A stretch of 64,000 bases of DNA from Aptenodytes patagonicus. Lineage: Eukaryota > Chordata > Aves > Sphenisciformes > Spheniscidae. The position numbers and the translations under genes were made by a program. This document shows, in pieces, positions 29,246-40,662 of this stretch (its first letter is position 1; each line of letters opens with the position of its first letter). Under the pieces are notes generated by a model. That model did not search any database, was not told the DNA's origin, and worked only from the letters and a program-made list of their open reading frames with translations. Location: assembly GCF_965638725.1 (NCBI RefSeq), contig NC_134981.1, positions 43,118,849 through 43,182,848 on the forward strand. The letters are read 5' to 3'.

Positions 29246-32200
29246 CCCTGTATGCCACAAGTATTTGAAACTGCAGGTTAAATTTAGGGCTGATTCTTAA
29301 GATTTCTTTTTCTTATACACACACGTGAAGTTCATGTGCTGACCATGTTTCCGTAGACCTTTCTAGCTTCTCATAAAGGAATCTGGATTCTCGCTCACTT
29401 TGGAGTGTTAGAGTACTGCCACGCTTCATTTTGGGCAGACTTTTGCTACTCAGAACATTGTGAAGGTTTTTTAAAGGACATTTTCAAGAGTCCAAAGCTG
29501 CTCCTGAGGTAGGGGTTTTTTTAATTTTTTTGTTTTGAGAGCACTTGAAACCTCATCTCTTGCAATTTTTCTGGAGGCTAGATGCCTGGCAAGATTGGCT
29601 TTTGAGATGTTAATCTACCACAAGCTCTTTCATGTTTTCTCCTTCTTTCTACTATAGATTTTGAGTTCTTTTTTTAAAAAAATCATTTCATTTTTGTGTG
29701 ATGAGCAGCCCTCACACTTTCGTAATAGTTTGACAACTTTCTCTGTATAAGGTGATGGATACTGTTAAACACAAACAGTGCATCCCTATTGGCTTAAGCC
29801 CTGATTGACCAATGTAGGTTAATTTTATTATTATGCATACATAGAGTTCAACATACATAAATGGTTGGCTCTGAATGTGTATAAGCTCCACCTCAGGACT
29901 ATACTAATATGGCAATGCTCTTCCTGGGCTACATCTGGTGTGTATCTAGGTAGTCAGGACTGTTGGTGGAGGAAATTTGTTACCGTTTCTACCTGAGCAT
30001 GTAGATATGCTTCTAGGGACTAGGTTTTTAAAAGTGAGACACTGCAGTTTTAGCTCTTTCCTCCATTTCCCTCTTTAAGTGGTGAGAAACATCCAAATAA
30101 TAATTATTTTGAGAAGGGTGGAGTAGAAAGGCCAAAGGAGGTGCTTACTTTTTTTTTTTATTCTGCCTTTTAAAAAAAAAAGAAGAAACCATATGAGCAA
30201 CAACAACTTTGATAAATGGAGAGAACAAACTTACTAATGAGAAAATATTCTTTCTGAAGATAAAACTTATTGAGAATTTTTCATAACTTAATGAGGGGGA
30301 AAGAGCTTTCAGGCAATTTGCATTTGTAGAACTGATGTGGGTAATAGGTTTTATTCTAGATATTAGGCATTCATATTTAAACCATTTATTCTTTTATGCT
30401 TAAATATTGTTTTAGTATCTAATGCATCCCTTTGAATGTCCATGTATGATTTGACATGGAAAGAGTCTTAAAAACTGAACAGCAGTAAATCAATATGCCT
30501 ATTCCCTATCTTTGACCTCTAATGATGACAGTGATTCAGAGCACCCAGTCTAGGTAGCCAAAAGTTTTAAATAGCTCATGAGGAAATGTATGGGCTTCCA
30601 GAAGGTGTTCAGAGCTCCTAAGCTGGATCTTTAACTTTTAGATAATGAAGCTCCTTCTGCATCAATGCCAACTTTATGGAGCTGTGGGAGGTAAAGAAAA
30701 GCTGAGTTGCCCAGGTCTATCTGGGAAGATCTGCAGACTTACAATAGATACTGATTTGCAGAATAAAGATCTGCAGAGCATTTTGCAAGCATATTATGCT
30801 GTGAACGTATTATTCTGATCCTGCAAAGACTTAAATATAACTTAAAAATACTATTTAAATTAATGTACTTAGTTTTAAGCATGGCGAATGGGCCTGTTTG
30901 TGATATTATGTTTAAGTCTTTACAGGCAAGATACCTTTGCTAAGAGTCATTAAAAATGCAGAGATTAGCAACAAGACTCCAAAGTAACTAATAAAAGATA
31001 AAATATCTGTAGTGTACTTTAGAGTAAATTAAGAAATTGAACCAGAGTATTCAATGGTGTCATCATTTGTTGTTTGCTTTAAAAAAAAAGGAACACAAAA
31101 GAATTTTGCAGACTATTATAAAATCCTGTTGATGTGAATAGTCCCATTACATCTAACACCCCTGCTTGCATAAAGCTACAGAAAAAATTTATTACTTTCA
31201 GGCTCCTGAGTCCTACTGTGTAACAGAGAATTGAGAGGTGAAAGATGACAGTTGCTCTTTCACAGCAGGACAAACCAGCTCAATACTTGTAGTCAGATCT
31301 TAACTTAGAATTAATTGTCACAGATTGGCAAGAATTTTCAATATGGAACTATAGTTCTTTAAAAAATGTTACACAATCTAGATGAGGAAAAATTGAAAAA
31401 AAAAAAATTTACAAATATAAAAAAGATTATGTTTTTGTAAGCAAGAAAAGAGCTAGTTCATGCTGGCAAGACAAAAAGCAACGCATTTAATCTACAGAAA
31501 GGGCATTTCACATTCAGTAACAGGAAAAATATTTGAAATCATACATGAAAAATGGGAGAATGGAAAAATAAAAATCTTCAAGAAAAAAATTCTGATACTT
31601 AACTATTAAATCCCAATATTATTAATCAATAAGTCTAATCCTGCCAATAGTGTAAATGAGATGGCCTCATGACTTTTCAAAAATCTCATCTAGCTGAACT
31701 GAGCTAGCACAACAGTAGCACTATATCCATCTTTTCCTTTGGTAATTCAAAAGAGATGAACTTCACAAAAACAAAAGCAGAACTGTAAATACTGTGCATA
31801 GGGCTTATTATTTCCAGTCACAAAATACCACCATCTATACAGATAACACTCCCAAGGCATGCAACCATGCTGCTCATCTAGGGGGGAAAAATACTGTGAA
31901 GTCATTATCTTTCCCAAGGACAGAAAAGGTATTGGAGAAACTCTCGAGCTTTTTATAACCAAGCAATGCCTATGGATGTAACTTATGTTCATCAGTTATA
32001 TACTTTATACCAAAAAGGCAAAACCTTTATTATAAATAGGCCTAAAGTGCGTGCTGGTTTTCAGATTATGAAAGGTAATGTATTTGGTTTGTGGAATTTT
32101 GGGTGTTTGGGAGAACAGCTCTTCTGTCTTGCCTAGCACGTCTCTGCTCTGACTTTCTGCATTACTGTCTTTCTGATTTCTAGGGTAAATTATATTTTTA

Positions 32201-32777
32201 ATTAATCACTTCAGAAAATGAAGCTGTCAGTGACCTTTTAAAATGACTATACATACACAGCACAGTGTTAGATGAACATTGATTTTTTTATTTTTGTTTT
32301 GATTTATATTTTCCCCCCCTCCAGTGCAAAGTTTAGAGAATGAGTTTTCATACTGAGAGGATAATTACGCTTGAATTTTGTTTCTTAAAGTTTTAGAATT
32401 AAGCCTTTTGATCATGAGATTTTTTTTAACTGTTGAAGTCCAAAAACTAAGCAAATATGTGCAGAAATTCACCTTTTTATTATTATTATATACTGTAGTA
32501 ATAAAGTTTGTTTGAAGTGCATGAATAAAAAGATAGTGAAATTACAGGAGGAACAATCTAATATAGCAATAATAAGTGCATTCACTGTGCATCTGGGGGG
32601 GGGAACAGTTTTCACTCATTTTGGCCTTAAATGTTGTGTCCAGGTTTCCAGGATTCCGACATCAGAACCCAGATAACACTGATTAGAACCATAGGGCTTT
32701 ACAATAAAAGCTAAAATATTGACCATATGATGGCAAAAAGTCTTTTTTTTTTTTTTTTGTGGTTAACTTATTCTCTT
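29246..32777 (-). other. 3' flank and probable 3' UTR of KCNN2
   Basis: No coding region. On the minus strand, after the KCNN2 stop at 32778, an A tract lies at about 32742-32758. AATAAA signals occur at 32476-32481 and 32026-32031 (plus strand TTTATT). Where the transcript ends cannot be fixed from sequence alone. The rest is AT-rich and shows no repeats I recognise. Confidence 0.5.
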
Positions 32778-33062
32778 CTAGCTACTCTCTGATGAAGTTG
32801 GTGGTGCTGTAGAGGAGGATCTCCTTCTTCTTGACAAAGACCATGATCGCTCAGCACTGTAGGCAACATGTTTATAATTTTGTATCTGAGCCTCGAGGAG
32901 ATCCCTCTGTTGTTGGCTGATTGTCTGGCTAATCAGTCCAGGGAGAGCTTGAATGCTACCAATTAAAGTTTCCAGTTTAGTTTCCAGAGTAACAATTCTC
33001 TTCTCAAAATCTTCACTTCTTTCATTTAAGTCAGAAATCATGTCATACATGATGTTTTGAGT
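32778..33062 (-). CDS. KCNN2: KCNN2 last coding exon: C-terminus of SK2 channel
   Basis: 94 codons and TAG, read on the minus strand from an acceptor TTTCAG (33063-33064 is the AG). It begins T-Q-N-I-M-Y-D-M and continues the coiled coil after the calmodulin-binding domain. It ends [11 protein letters not shown], the known C-terminus of SK2, which separates it from SK3. SK2 is a small-conductance potassium channel opened by calcium through bound calmodulin; it sets the after-hyperpolarisation of neurons and acts in the plasma membrane as a tetramer. Odd points, judged against the mammalian protein as I remember it: one residue (Asp) is missing in N-Y-K-H-V, and a Trp stands in the R-S-W-S-L-S stretch where Arg is usual. 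Entry phase is 0 and fits the previous exon. Confidence 0.93.
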   Translation of the reverse strand, partial: TQNIMYDMISDLNERSEDFEKRIVTLETKLETLIGSIQALPGLISQTISQQQRDLLEAQIQNYKHVAYSAERSWSLSRRRRSSSTAPPTSSESS

Positions 33063-34584
33063 CTGAAAGTAGAAGGATGTAAAAAAGGTTTAGAGAGATC
33101 TTACAGATATTGTAACATGCAGTGCAACTCTACAAGGGTTCTTAAATGCTTTTGCATTTCACAAAAAGAAGATATGAGTATTCTAACAAAATCTAGTCTT
33201 GTGAAATAATTTTACTTGCAAATGCATGACAGACTCCCTACTGGTGCTAAATTTATTGAGCAGAAATGTAACATTGATATTTTGAGTAGCATTTTAAATG
33301 TCAAGCTCTCATTGAATTTGACAAAACACCAGACATTTTTAGAAGTGTAGATGCTTAGAAATGCACCATCATAAGATTTGTGAACAGAATTAGTTGTGTA
33401 AGTCACAAGCAGAATAAAAGTTCCAAAGCACAGTGATGCGCCCTTCACTTTTTTCTATTTCCTCTGACTTTTAAACACCTTCATACTTTTAAAAAGAAAA
33501 CAATTTGCTTGTTTTCTCCTTAAACTGTGCTTGAACCTGTTGTAATAAGAGTAGTTGGGTGGATTGTTTTTGAAATGTAGAGCAAGGAGTAAAAACTCAA
33601 GTGTACGCTCCTCTACTTCTACCTTCCCCTATCTATCTGTCCTCTACAAAATTGTGTTTGGTATCAGAAAGTCTATGGGGTAAACTTTAAAATGTCATAA
33701 TGCTTAGTACAGATAGAATCTGAAGTATGTTATTTCATAAAGTCTGTCACTTTCTATTTGACTTCCATTTGTTTCTCTTGCAATTCATGCAGGGAAATTA
33801 CTAAAACTAATGACTGAATTTCTCCCTCTTGTAGATTGAGACTTCAGATTAGACATAACCTAAATTTAAAATAACTGGTCATAATTCAGTAGATAAACTG
33901 GCTGAAGTTTATAATCCATTATAAAGGAATGAAAAATTAATTGAATGACTACCTGAAATGCAAAGCACGGAAGTATCAGACAAGTGCCTATAATGCATTT
34001 TCTCTGCCCTGTTTCAAGATGCTAGCATAATTGTTGAAAGAAAACTAATCTACATTAAATAATATCTGAAAAGTGCTTATCGGTTTCCAGAAGCAGAGTG
34101 AAATGTATTTTCAGTAACTGAAGTTGTCAAGTGGCTCTCTACTGCAAAAGAGGAACAAACACTGAAGAGTTTTATGTTTGCTTGATGTTGCATTTTAAAT
34201 TGATCTAGGTTTTGAGGTGCCTGAAGACATTTGTATGAGAAACCCTTGGGAAAAGTGTATAAATACTTCTAATGAAGCTTCAAATGAAGTTCATATAAAA
34301 TAATTGTTATATACTGCAGTCTAATGTGAAACATCGAATGCTCTCAGCTCAGCACTGTAAGTCTCGTTATTGTTTTATGTTTTTTTAAAAAGCAACATTT
34401 AACAGGCAAGTAGTGTGTGTTAGGTTATGTGATAAAATCTCATCTGCACACCCACAAATGAGCATAGACAGACAATGGCAGGTGGGGGAGCTGAATAATA
34501 CCCTGCCATGGCTACTCCCAGGCCCATAAAAGGAGCCAGCAGCCCATAACGGGCCCATCTCCACAACGCCAGAGGAGCACAGGG
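33063..34584 (-). other. KCNN2 intron, proximal part
   Basis: Start of the last KCNN2 intron as counted from its 3' end. AT-rich, with no gene or repeat recognised. The intron runs from 33063 to 56119 (about 23 kb) and is filled mostly by CR1 and LTR copies. Confidence 0.7.
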
Positions 34585-36492
34585 GCAGAATAGAATCGAA
34601 TCGAATCAAACTGAATTGAATAGAATAGTTCAGTTGGAAGGGACCTACAACGATCATCTAGTCCAACTGCCTGACCACTTCTTCAGGGCTGACCAAAAGT
34701 TAAAGCATGTTGTTAAGGGCATTGTCCAAATGCCTCTTAAACACTGACAGGCATGGGGCATTGACCACCTCTCTAGGAAGCCTGTTCCAGTGTTTGACCA
34801 CCCTCTCGGTAAAGAAATGCTTCCTAATGTCAAGTCTGAACCTCCCCTGACGCAGCTTTGAACCATTCCCACATGTCCTGTCACTGGATACCAGGGAGAA
34901 GAGATCAGCACCTCCCTCTCCACTTCCCCTCCTCAGGAAGCTGTAGAGAGCAATGAGGACTCCCCTCAGCCTCCTTTTCTCCAAACTAGACAAACCCAAA
35001 GTCCTTAGCCGCTCCTCATAGGACATGCCTTCCAGCCCTTTCACCAGCTCTGTTGCCCTCCTCTGGATGCATTCAAGGACCTTCACATCCTTCTTAAATT
35101 GTGGGGCCCAGAACTGCACACAGTACTCAAGGTGAGGCCACACCAACGCTGAATACAGTGGGATAATTACCTCTTTTGACTGGCTGGTTATGCTGTGTTT
35201 GATGCACTCCAGGATGCGGTTTGCCCTCTTGGCTGCCAGGGCACACTGCTGACTCCTATTGAGTCTGCTGTCGACCAGCACCCCCAGATCCCTTTCTGCA
35301 GGGCTGCTCTCCAGCCACTCCTCTCCCAATCTAGACTTGTGCCCAGCGTTACTCTGTGCCAGGTGCAGAATCCAGCATTTGTTCTTGCTAAATTTCATGC
35401 CATTGATGGTTGCCCAATGCTCCAATCTATCTAGATCCCTCTGCAAGGCCTCTTGTCCCTCAAGAGAGCCAACAGCACCTCCCAGTTTAGTAGCAAACTA
35501 GCTAATGGTGCATTCAACTCCTGCATCCAGATCATTGATGAAAATATTAAACAGAACTGACCCTAGAATTGAGCCCTGAGGAACACCGCTGGTGACCAGT
35601 CGCCAGCCAGATGTAGCCCCATTCACTACAACCCTTTGAAACCTGCCGTTCAGCCAGTTCTTCACCCAGCGCACCGTAAACCTGCTCATTTCACAGTTGG
35701 ACAACTTGTCCAGAAGGATGCTGTGAGGGACAGTATCAAAAGACTTAATAAAATCCAGAAAAACTACATCCACCGCCTTCCCTTCATCCACTAGGCGGGT
35801 GACCTTATCGTAGAAGGCTATCAAACTGGTTAAACAGGACTTTCTATTTGTGAACCCATGTTGACTGTGCCTGAGGATTGCATTGTTCTTTAAATGCCTT
35901 TCAATAGCACCCAGTATGATCTTCTCCATAATTTTTCCAGGTGCTGAGGTTAGACTAACAGGTCTGTAGTTCCCTGGGTCTTCCCTCACGCCCTTCTTGT
36001 AAAGTGGAATAATGTTGGCTAGCTTCCAGTCAGCAGGGACCTCCCCAGACTCCCAAGACCTTTGGTAGATGATCGAGAGGGGTCCTGCCGTAACATCCAC
36101 TAGCTCCTTCAGTACTCTGGGATCCATCCCATCAGGCCCCATGGACTTGTGAACATTCAGCTGATACAGCTGGTCCCTTACAATTTCAGTGTCCACAAAT
36201 GGAAAGTCACAGGTATTGGTTTCTTGGGTTCGTCTGTTTCTTCCAAAGTCTCTCCCCATTACTGGGAGGATCGAGGAAAACGCTACCTGTGCTCCTGAAT
36301 CTTTTAGCATTCTTCCCAGGGCCCTGAAATTTCTTTTGAACCACCTTGGACTTCTTGTTGCAACATCATTAGTACCCACATGAAATAGCCGGAGTGGGTA
36401 ATAGTCCAAAGGCTGTACTAAGTTCTTCAGTCGTCTGGTGACATCCCTGATTCGGGCCCCAGGGAGGCAGCAAACTTCCCTGAAAAGAGGGT
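34585..36492 (-). mobile_element. CR1 LINE copy 1, RT and 3' part
   Basis: On the minus strand this copy carries RT blocks ([23 protein letters not shown], then the CR1 C-terminal domain with Y-E-E-R-L and F-F-T-x-R-V-V-K-H-W-N). It ends in a degenerate ATTCGATTC/ATTCAATTC tail at 34585-34625. Frames are broken near 35447-35500, around the catalytic F-A-D-D site. The endonuclease is missing: a short piece of its start joins the RT directly at about 36220. The element continues upstream at 37269 beyond an inserted LTR. Confidence 0.88.
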
Positions 36493-36874
36493 TGTCCTGG
36501 TTTCGGCTGGGATAGAGTTAATTTTCTTCCTAGTAGCTGGTATAGTGCTGTGTTTTGGATTTAGGATGAGAATAATGTTGATAACACGCTGCTGCTTTAG
36601 TTGTCGCTAAGTAGTGCTTACACTAGTCAAGTGTAATGTCAGCTTCTTATGCCCTGCCAGCAAGAAGCTGGGAGGGGGCACAGTCAGGACAGCTGACCCA
36701 AACTGGCCAAAGGGCTATTCCATACCACGTGACATCATGCTCAGTATATAAATTGGGGGGAGTTAGCCGGGGGGGTGACCACTGCTCGGGAACTGGCTGG
36801 GCATCGGTCGGCGGGTGGTGAGCAATTGCATTGTGCATCACTTATTTTGTATATTCTATTATTATTATTATTAT

Positions 36875-37055
36875 AATCATAGAATCATTAATCATTAATC
36901 ATTAAGGTTGGAAAAGACCTCTAAGATCATCGAGTCCAACCGTCAACCCAACACCACCATGCCCACTAAACCATGTCCCTAAGCGCCTCATCTACACGTC
37001 TTTTAAATACTTCCAGGGATGGTGACTCAACCACTTCCCTGGGCAGCCTGTTCCA

Positions 37056-37056
<1 letters not shown>
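36875..37056 (-). mobile_element. CR1 3' fragment inside the LTR microsatellite
   Basis: About 180 bp. On the minus strand it ends in the CR1 tail (TGATTCTATGAT), after GGTTGACGGTTGGACTCGAT. It splits the ATT repeat of the host LTR. Confidence 0.85.

Positions 37057-37112
<56 letters not shown>
37057..37112. repeat. (ATT)n microsatellite
   Basis: About 18 perfect units, an expansion of the ATT tract native to alpha LTRs. The reading frame over it, a Tyr run, is not a gene. Confidence 0.9.
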
Positions 37113-37268
37113 TTCCCTTCCTTTTCTGTCCTATTAAACTGTCTTTATCTCAACCCATGAATTTTACTTTTTTTTTTCCCAATTCTCTCCCCCATCCCAC
37201 TGGGGGTGGGGGGGGAGTGAGCAAATGGCTGTGTGGTCTTTAGCTGCCTGCCAGGTTAAACCACAACA

Positions 37269-38045
37269 AGGGTCCAATCTGCAAATCGATGCTTCCGTTC
37301 TGCTCAGGAGGGAGTCACCAATGACCATAACTTGCCATTGTTTCTTCTTGGCGCTGGTGTCAATGCAGGTCTTGTTGCGAGGGGTTGGTTGATCTGACTT
37401 TGGTGAGAGTGCTTGCATAGGTTCCTCCTCTTCTATCTCATTATGCGCTTCGTCTACCGTACCCAGGGCCTCATACCTATTCTGTAAAGGTAGCTGAGAG
37501 GGTAAGGAGGGGTTCCTCTTACAGCTCCGTACAGTAACCTGCTTCCACCTGTCCCTATCCCTTGTAACGCTGCCTTCCTCCTGGTACAGAACAGATCCTG
37601 GACCTACCTCCGTAGTGGCCACGCTGAGTTGGCTTCTGTGTATCAGAGATGGCAGAGCACAGCTCCATTGGTCAATCTCCTTCTCAGACTCTCGGATGCT
37701 CCTCAGTCTGCCCACCTCCTCCTGAAGCTGGGCCACCAGGCAGAGCAGTTCATCTACCTGGTCACACCTCCCACAGGCGTGCTTGCTATCACCCTCCATC
37801 TCCAGAAATATCCCTGCACACACCCTGCAGTCTGAAGCCTGTGAGGTCACATGCTTTGACAGGAGCTCTGTCTGTGTGGCTGCATTGGTTTTACCGGGTG
37901 CTAGAAGCTCAGGAGAAGCAGAGGACACGGCTTTTTGCCAGGTGGTCGCCATGCTGCTGCGCGCCTGCCCGCTGGGTAATATATACGCGTGTCTGTTGCA
38001 ATCAGCTGGGCTGATTGCAATGGCAGGCAGGAACCCAAATTAAGG
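37269..38045 (-). mobile_element. CR1 LINE copy 1, ORF1 and 5' part
   Basis: On the minus strand an open frame from 37952 encodes a CR1 ORF1-like protein of about 225 residues: a C-x2-C...C-x2-C motif pair, then a coiled coil with L-L-C-L-V-A-Q-L-Q-E-E-V, and a V-I-G-D-S-L-L block. The LTR at 36493-37268 interrupts it. ORF1 proteins of CR1 bind RNA; this one is truncated. Presence of ORF1 shows that this copy was nearly full length when it inserted. Confidence 0.82.
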
Positions 38046-39129
38046 ACTCAGAGGAAGGGAGCCCCTGTCCAGGCCCCTCCCAGAGTTGTCCGAGGAGAGC
38101 CTCAGCCCCAGTGTCCAGGTGTGAAACCCATCAAGATGAGTCAATGCTGGAACATGTTTTGGACTGAGGGGTGTTGCTGCCTTGGGGTATGGGACACATT
38201 ATAGGATGCAGGGGAAGAGTATTTTGGGATTGCACAGGACTCATTATGGGATGTTTAGGGAAGGAACCAAAGGCTGGGAAAGGAAGGGATCTAGGTGATT
38301 TGGGGAGGAACAAGTGTGGGAAAATGGAGGGGTAAGGGGATAAAAAGGGCTGGTTGTGTGCAAATAGTTTGCTGGTTGGTACGCTTGTCTGGCTATGCCC
38401 TGCACCTGATCAACGCAGTTTGTCCTATCTTATTAAATTCCTTTCTAACTCTTTTCCTGGGTGAGGGACTCTCTGTTCGGTGTGCATGCATGTGTATAGG
38501 AGTGTGAGTGCCAGCACCTGGAGTCAGACCATGGCTCGGAGGGCCTCTTTGTGTGTGTGTGTGTGTGTGTGTGTTGCCAGCAACTAGAGAGACCAGAGTG
38601 AGTGAAACCAAGTCCCCCTGAAGTGGGACCAGGAGCCAGAGGTCCATGTGTCTGTGGTGCCAGTAACTGGAACAACTGTGGTGTGTGAGTGAGTGTGTGA
38701 GTATTAGCAAAGATCAAGCCGGACTAGCCTGTGAGTAGGTGAAGTGGCCTGAGAGTCAGGCGGGGGGTGGTGGTGAATGTGTCTAAAGGTAAGACCACCG
38801 GAGGAGCTGGCTATTAGAAGGACCAGGGGAGTTCCAGCCAGATGCTGGGAGGATGGGGGGGGTTGTGTGTCTCTATGGATGAAACCTGCTGGGGGGGGGG
38901 TGTCTCTAAGGGCGAGACCATGAGGGGGGTTGACTACCAGAGAATCAGGGGAGCCCCAGCCAGGTCTGTGCGTGTGTGCATATGTGTGCGAGATAGTCTG
39001 TACCAACAACTGGAGTAGGGCTGTGGCCTCGGGGGCTCATATATCTAGGTGGCAGCAACTGGGGACAGTGGGTTCCAAGGGGAGCTACTGGTCAGACTGA
39101 GTATCTGAGCCCAGCTGCTGGAAGGATCA
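38046..39129 (+). repeat. LTR-like segment and degenerate GT-rich minisatellite
   Basis: From about 38116 the sequence looks like an LTR: a TGTCCAGG start, GATAAAAAGGGC as a TATA-type box near 38340 and TTATTAAATTCC as a polyadenylation-type signal near 38428. It passes into degenerate units around GCCAGCAACTGGAG and GAGACCA with (GT)n runs, to about 39060. I cannot assign it to a known family. Confidence 0.4.
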
Positions 39130-39987
39130 TGTATTGGGTGTAAGTGGCAAGGTTTTGGTAGCGGGGGCGGGCTGCAGGGGTGGCGTCTGTGAGAAGAGAT
39201 AAGGGGCTGCCCTGTGCTGGGCACAGATGGTTCCAGCCAGCTCGGCAACAGATCCACTGCTGGCCAAAGCTGAGCCACTCAGTGAAGCTGGTGGTGCCTC
39301 TGTGAAAGCATATTTAAGAAAGGGCAAGAACGCTGGACAGGCAGTGAGGAGTGAGGAAAAAAAGTGTGAGAAACAACCCTGCAAACACTAGGGTCATAGA
39401 AAAAGTAGGGGGAGGAGGTACTCCAGGCACTGGAGCAGATGTTCCCTTGCAGCCCGTGGAAGAGACCACACCAGAGCAGATATTCACACTGCAGTCCATG
39501 GAGGACCCCACACTGGAGAAAATGGTTATTTCCTGAAGGAACTGTGGCCCATGGAGAATCCACGCTGGAGCAGATTTTTTCTTGAAGGACTGCAGCCCGT
39601 GGAGAGAACCCATGCTGGAGCAGGGGAAAAGTGTAAGGAGGAAGGAGCAGCAGAGAGGAACTGTTATGAACTGACACTAACCCCATTACCCCTGTGCTGC
39701 TTGGACAAGTTGAGCCTGGGAAAAAGGTGGGGTGAGGGGAAGGTGTTTTAGTTTTTGTCTTTGTTTCTCACTATCCTACTCTATTTTTAATTGGAAATAA
39801 ATTAAATTAATCTTCCTCAAGTTGAGTCTGTTTTGCCTGTGACAGTAATTGGCAAGCGATCACCCTGTCTTTATCTCGACCCACAAGCTTTTTCATCTTA
39901 TTTTCTCCCCCTGTCTTGTTTGAGGAGGGGGGGGTAAGAGAGTGACTGGGTGGGGGTCTGGCAGCCGCCCAAGGTCAACCCACCACA
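39130..39987 (+). mobile_element. Beta-family solo LTR
   Basis: 858 bp, TGTATTGGG...CAACCCACCACA, with the GCCCATGG...GCTGGAGCAG repeats at about 39440-39620 and an AATAAATTAAATTAA block near 39795. The flanks GATCA and GTTCC do not match, so the target duplication is lost or mutated. Confidence 0.85.
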
Positions 39988-40032
39988 GTTCCACATTGTA
40001 CATATGTGTGTGTATATATATAAAAATATTTT

Positions 40033-40662
40033 CTCACTAATAGAACTCCATCCTGAAGAAGTTACAATAGGAAGTCAGCAGGCTGCACAGCATCAGAGAG
40101 GATGAGAGAGAGAGACAGTGTCTTCTCAGAGACGCAACAGCTTCAAGAGCCCCAGACCCCAGGTGCGATGGAGACACAAGCAGTCTGTCCCTAGCAGAAT
40201 GGTAAGTGCAACCTCTGGGGAAGGTGAAGAATGGAAGCTGGTGACTTTCGGCACCAAGAGGAAGGCTCCTGCTCCACCTAAGGGCTTACAACTATAAAAT
40301 AGGTTCACTGTCCTCAAAGCTGAGGAGGAGCTGGATGTGCTTTCAAGCGAAGCATCTGGACCAACTGACCCTGAACCATGCAAGACCACGAGGAGGAAGT
40401 GGTGAGTGATAGTAATGGGCGACTCCCTGCTGTAGGAGACAGAGGCACCGATCTGCAGACCTGACCTATTGTCTAGAGAAGTTTGTTGCTTGTTGGGGGC
40501 CTGGATCCAGGACGTTGTGGAGAGACTGCTGAAGCTTGTCCAACCCTCTGACTATTACCCCCTGCTCTTCTACCGTGTGGGAAACAATGACAGTGCCAGG
40601 GGCAACCAGGAGAGCATCAAAAGTGACTATTGAGCTTTGGGGGTGATAGTCAGGGACATGGA
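40033..40662 (+). mobile_element. CR1 LINE copy 3, ORF1 end
   Basis: Degenerate CR1 on the plus strand. The region near 40400-40460 matches the V-I-G-D-S-L-L...E-A-P-I-C-R-P motif that links ORF1 and ORF2 in avian CR1. The copy is interrupted at about 40663 by CR1 copy 2 in the opposite orientation and goes on at about 42551. The left edge is approximate. Confidence 0.75.

Larger units (their letters stand above)
36493..37268 (+). mobile_element. Alpha-family solo LTR inserted in CR1 copy 1
   Basis: TGTCCTGG...ACCACAACA, with the duplication AGGGT at 36488-36492 and 37269-37273. It has TATATAAA, a mutated CRE (TGACATCA) and the ATT microsatellite. A short CR1 piece lies inside that microsatellite. 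Confidence 0.9.

Noticed and set aside
32778..33062. Processed KCNN2 retrocopy, suggested by the A tract after the stop
   Set aside because: Acceptor AG, matching phases and three further exons in order on the same strand show an intact gene with introns.
37019..37243. Tyr-rich frame
   Set aside because: Translation of the (ATT)n microsatellite.
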